Position numbers and translations under genes: made by a program. Source: Chloroflexota bacterium (GTDB taxonomy: Bacteria; Chloroflexota; Anaerolineae; Ardenticatenales; Ardenticatenaceae). Taken from it: a stretch of 5,675 nucleotides of DNA. The notes beneath the pieces are model-generated. The model did no database searches and was not told where the DNA came from. It was given only the letters and a program-made list of their open reading frames with translations. Where the stretch lies: positions 6,836-12,510 of the forward strand of contig DOUV01000367.1 of the NCBI GenBank assembly GCA_003520455.1, given 5' to 3'. Below, piece by piece: positions 4,616 through 5,675 of the stretch (its first letter is position 1; every line of letters starts with the position of its first letter).

Positions 4616-5182
4616 TCAGCCTTCGAGCGTGACCGTCACCGGCACAGGGTCGCGGATGATATCCAGGACGGGTGAGGTCTTCTGGACGTAGTCGCACAAA
4701 GCCTCCAACCGCTCCCGTGGTGCATCCGCTTTGACGCGGTAGACGACCCGAATGTTCTCATAGCCCGGTCGAATCTGGTCTGACAGACCCAGGAAGCCGT
4801 GGAGGTCGAGGTCGCCTTCCAGGCTGAAGGTGAGGCTCTCGACCCTGATACCCTGGGCGGCGGCGTTGTAAATGAAGCCGACCGCCAGACACGACGCCAG
4901 CGCGTGGAGGACGGTCTCAACTGCATTCGGCCCGGCATTGGTGCCGAGCAGCACCGGTGGCTCGTCGCCTTCCAGGACGAAGGGCCCGGTACGCGACGTG
5001 TCCTCCGTACCCGCGCCGTAGAAACTCTGGATCACGCTGCGCGAGTGCCCACCCTCAATCCACTCCGTCTCGGTACGGAACTTGAAGCGCGCCAGGTCGG
5101 GGTTATCCTTGATGGCGTTGATGGTCCCGACCAGCTGATCGACATTGACCCCATTCACCGGGGTCTGAACTTGGGTTGTCAT
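4616..5182 (-). CDS. OsmC family protein
   Basis: The 188-residue protein fits the OsmC/Ohr fold. An N-terminal segment of about 30 residues is followed by the beta strand region FKFRTETEWIEGG, then LEGDEPPVLLGTNAGPNAVE leading into the long helix VETVLHALASCLAVGF, and a C-terminal half ending VQKTSPVLDIIRDPVPVTVT. OsmC and Ohr reduce organic hydroperoxides with two Cys. Here the first is present (Cys98 in ALASCLAVG), but the position of the second, before Pro in the TSPV segment, is Ser170. Cys163 lies one turn or more away. It is therefore probably not a classical two-Cys peroxidase, and a thiol or sulfur-handling role is possible. The start at 5182 has a consensus AGGAGG (5193-5188) with 5 nt spacing. 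It is the first gene of the minus-strand unit. Confidence 0.92.
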   Translation of the reverse strand: MTTQVQTPVNGVNVDQLVGTINAIKDNPDLARFKFRTETEWIEGGHSRSVIQSFYGAGTEDTSRTGPFVLEGDEPPVLLGTNAGPNAVETVLHALASCLAVGFIYNAAAQGIRVESLTFSLEGDLDLHGFLGLSDQIRPGYENIRVVYRVKADAPRERLEALCDYVQKTSPVLDIIRDPVPVTVTLEG

Positions 5183-5252
5183 AGCTGCCTCCTCTCATTC
5201 GACTGTGGGTGTTTGTGTGACCTGAAAGGTAGCAGTTCAACCTCCCAAAAAT

Positions 5253-5270
5253 CTTACGCCCGCCTTACGC
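5253..5270. repeat. Tandem CTTACGC heptamers upstream of the OsmC unit
   Basis: CTTACGC occurs at 5253-5259 and 5264-5270, exactly 11 bp apart, about 70-90 bp upstream of the OsmC start codon. A near copy CTTACCC is at 5285-5291. An 11-bp period places both on the same face of the helix, as for OmpR-type response regulator sites. A regulatory role is only a suggestion. Confidence 0.35.
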
Positions 5271-5632
5271 TGCAAGATGAATTTCTTACCCCGGCGTTCC
5301 AAGGTGATCGGGCCTGGGGCGGAAAGACAGGCATGGAGAACGCCAGGGCAACGATCGGGGGCGCCCACCTGGCAGCATGGACCGCTGCTGAGAGATGCCG
5401 CCGGGGCACGGCGAAGGCCAGGAGTACGGAATGGTGACACTCCGCACGGGCTACAAGCCCGGCGGCTTCTCAGGCAACGCATGAGCCATCGCTCTACGTT
5501 GGCGCCTGAAGGCTCCGTCCGAGCCCAAGAGGTGCACCGTGAAAGCTCTACAGGTTTCCCCCTACGGGGGGCGCCCAAGCGTCTGGCACTCGCCTCGCCC
5601 TGAGGGGCGGTCCCCGGCGAGTACCTCGCTTT

Positions 5633-5663
5633 GGGGCGTACCCCGCGGGGTAGGGGACGCCCC
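5633..5663. repeat. GC-rich palindromic element at the right edge
   Basis: The perfect palindrome TACCCCGCGGGGTA (5639-5652) is enclosed by GGGGCGT (5633-5639) and ACGCCCC (5657-5663), which are reverse complements. The following CCCCTCACCCCCTGCG probably begins another hairpin beyond the window. It looks like part of a repeated intergenic element. Confidence 0.55.
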
Positions 5664-5675
5664 TCACCCCCTGCG

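Larger units (their letters stand above)
5183..5675. other. Upstream region of the OsmC unit and GC-rich right edge without a recognised gene
   Basis: The first 100 bases should contain the promoter of the OsmC-methyltransferase unit, but I find no convincing -35/-10 pair on the minus strand. Farther right, frames on both strands are Arg/Pro/Ser-rich and do not match a family I know. From about 5550 to the edge the DNA is dominated by short GC hairpins (for example CCCCC-TAC-GGGGG near 5555 and ACTCGCC/GGCGAGT at 5588-5594/5616-5622). It resembles the GC-rich palindromic intergenic repeats seen in many high-GC thermophile genomes. The element is cut off by the window end. Confidence 0.45.

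Noticed and set aside
4532..4618. Read-through of the OsmC TGA (4618-4616) as a second selenocysteine
   Set aside because: The frame stays open for about two dozen codons, but the protein already ends at the family's usual C-terminus. The added peptide is not family-like and the nearby hairpin lies too far along to be convincing.
4799..5437. 212-codon plus-strand open frame opposite the OsmC gene
   Set aside because: It is the antisense shadow of a clear OsmC-family gene in GC-rich DNA, with no domain of its own.
5237..5603. Overlapping open frames on both strands near the right edge, considered as a decayed transposase end
   Set aside because: I could not identify any transposase or TnpB motif with confidence, and the frames have the Arg/Pro/Ser composition of noncoding GC-rich DNA.
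1..5675. CRISPR arrays, tRNA or rRNA genes
   Set aside because: I saw no regularly spaced direct repeats of suitable length, no tRNA cloverleaf and no rRNA-like sequence on reading both strands.

Overview
The window looks like GC-rich bacterial chromosome. The gene families point to Chloroflexota, perhaps a Thermomicrobia/Sphaerobacter-like lineage: a small 'TPRWVKV' membrane protein next to a DUF2269-type membrane protein, and an ArsR-rhodanese regulator beside OsmC and ArsM-like genes. This assignment rests on remembered family resemblance, not on a search.

Layout. Bases 1-401 hold no gene I recognise. Bases 402-599 encode a possible 65-residue two-helix membrane protein, and a perfect 30-bp palindrome lies inside it. 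Bases 819-1618 (+) carry a two-gene unit, a 78-residue single-helix membrane protein followed 5 nt later by a 185-residue DUF2269-like protein. Bases 1619-2538 are essentially gene-free but hold two strong hairpin elements and a promoter-like site with no gene behind it. The rest is on the minus strand. An ArsR-rhodanese fusion regulator (2539-3210) sits under a sigma70-type promoter whose -10 lies within a perfect 14-bp inverted repeat. Upstream of it is a second minus-strand unit: OsmC-family protein (5182-4616), ArsM-like methyltransferase (4527-3682), a decayed TusA-like gene (3665-3471) and a rho-independent terminator. Bases 5183-5675 contain no gene I recognise and end in GC-rich hairpins.

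Main result. The methyltransferase frame is interrupted by one in-frame TGA at 3912-3910, exactly where the ArsM-like family has a conserved Cys (family pattern DLW-x-G-C-I-x-GAL). The frame then continues intact for 75 codons of recognisable family C-terminus. A perfect 8-bp stem with loop GGA starts 9 nt after the TGA and places its loop 17 nt after it, which fits the bacterial SECIS pattern. I read this as a 281-residue selenoprotein with Sec at residue 206. An ordinary gene caller would split it into a 205-residue truncated enzyme and a small orphan. The alternative is a nonsense mutation, which deserves weight because the adjacent TusA-like gene is clearly broken.

How the genes may work together (inference). 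OsmC-like thiol chemistry, an ArsM-like methyltransferase with a selenol, a lost TusA-like sulfur carrier and a regulator whose only cysteines lie in its rhodanese loop suggest a locus handling a chalcogen, metalloid or reactive sulfur species. The selenocysteine incorporation machinery is not in this window.
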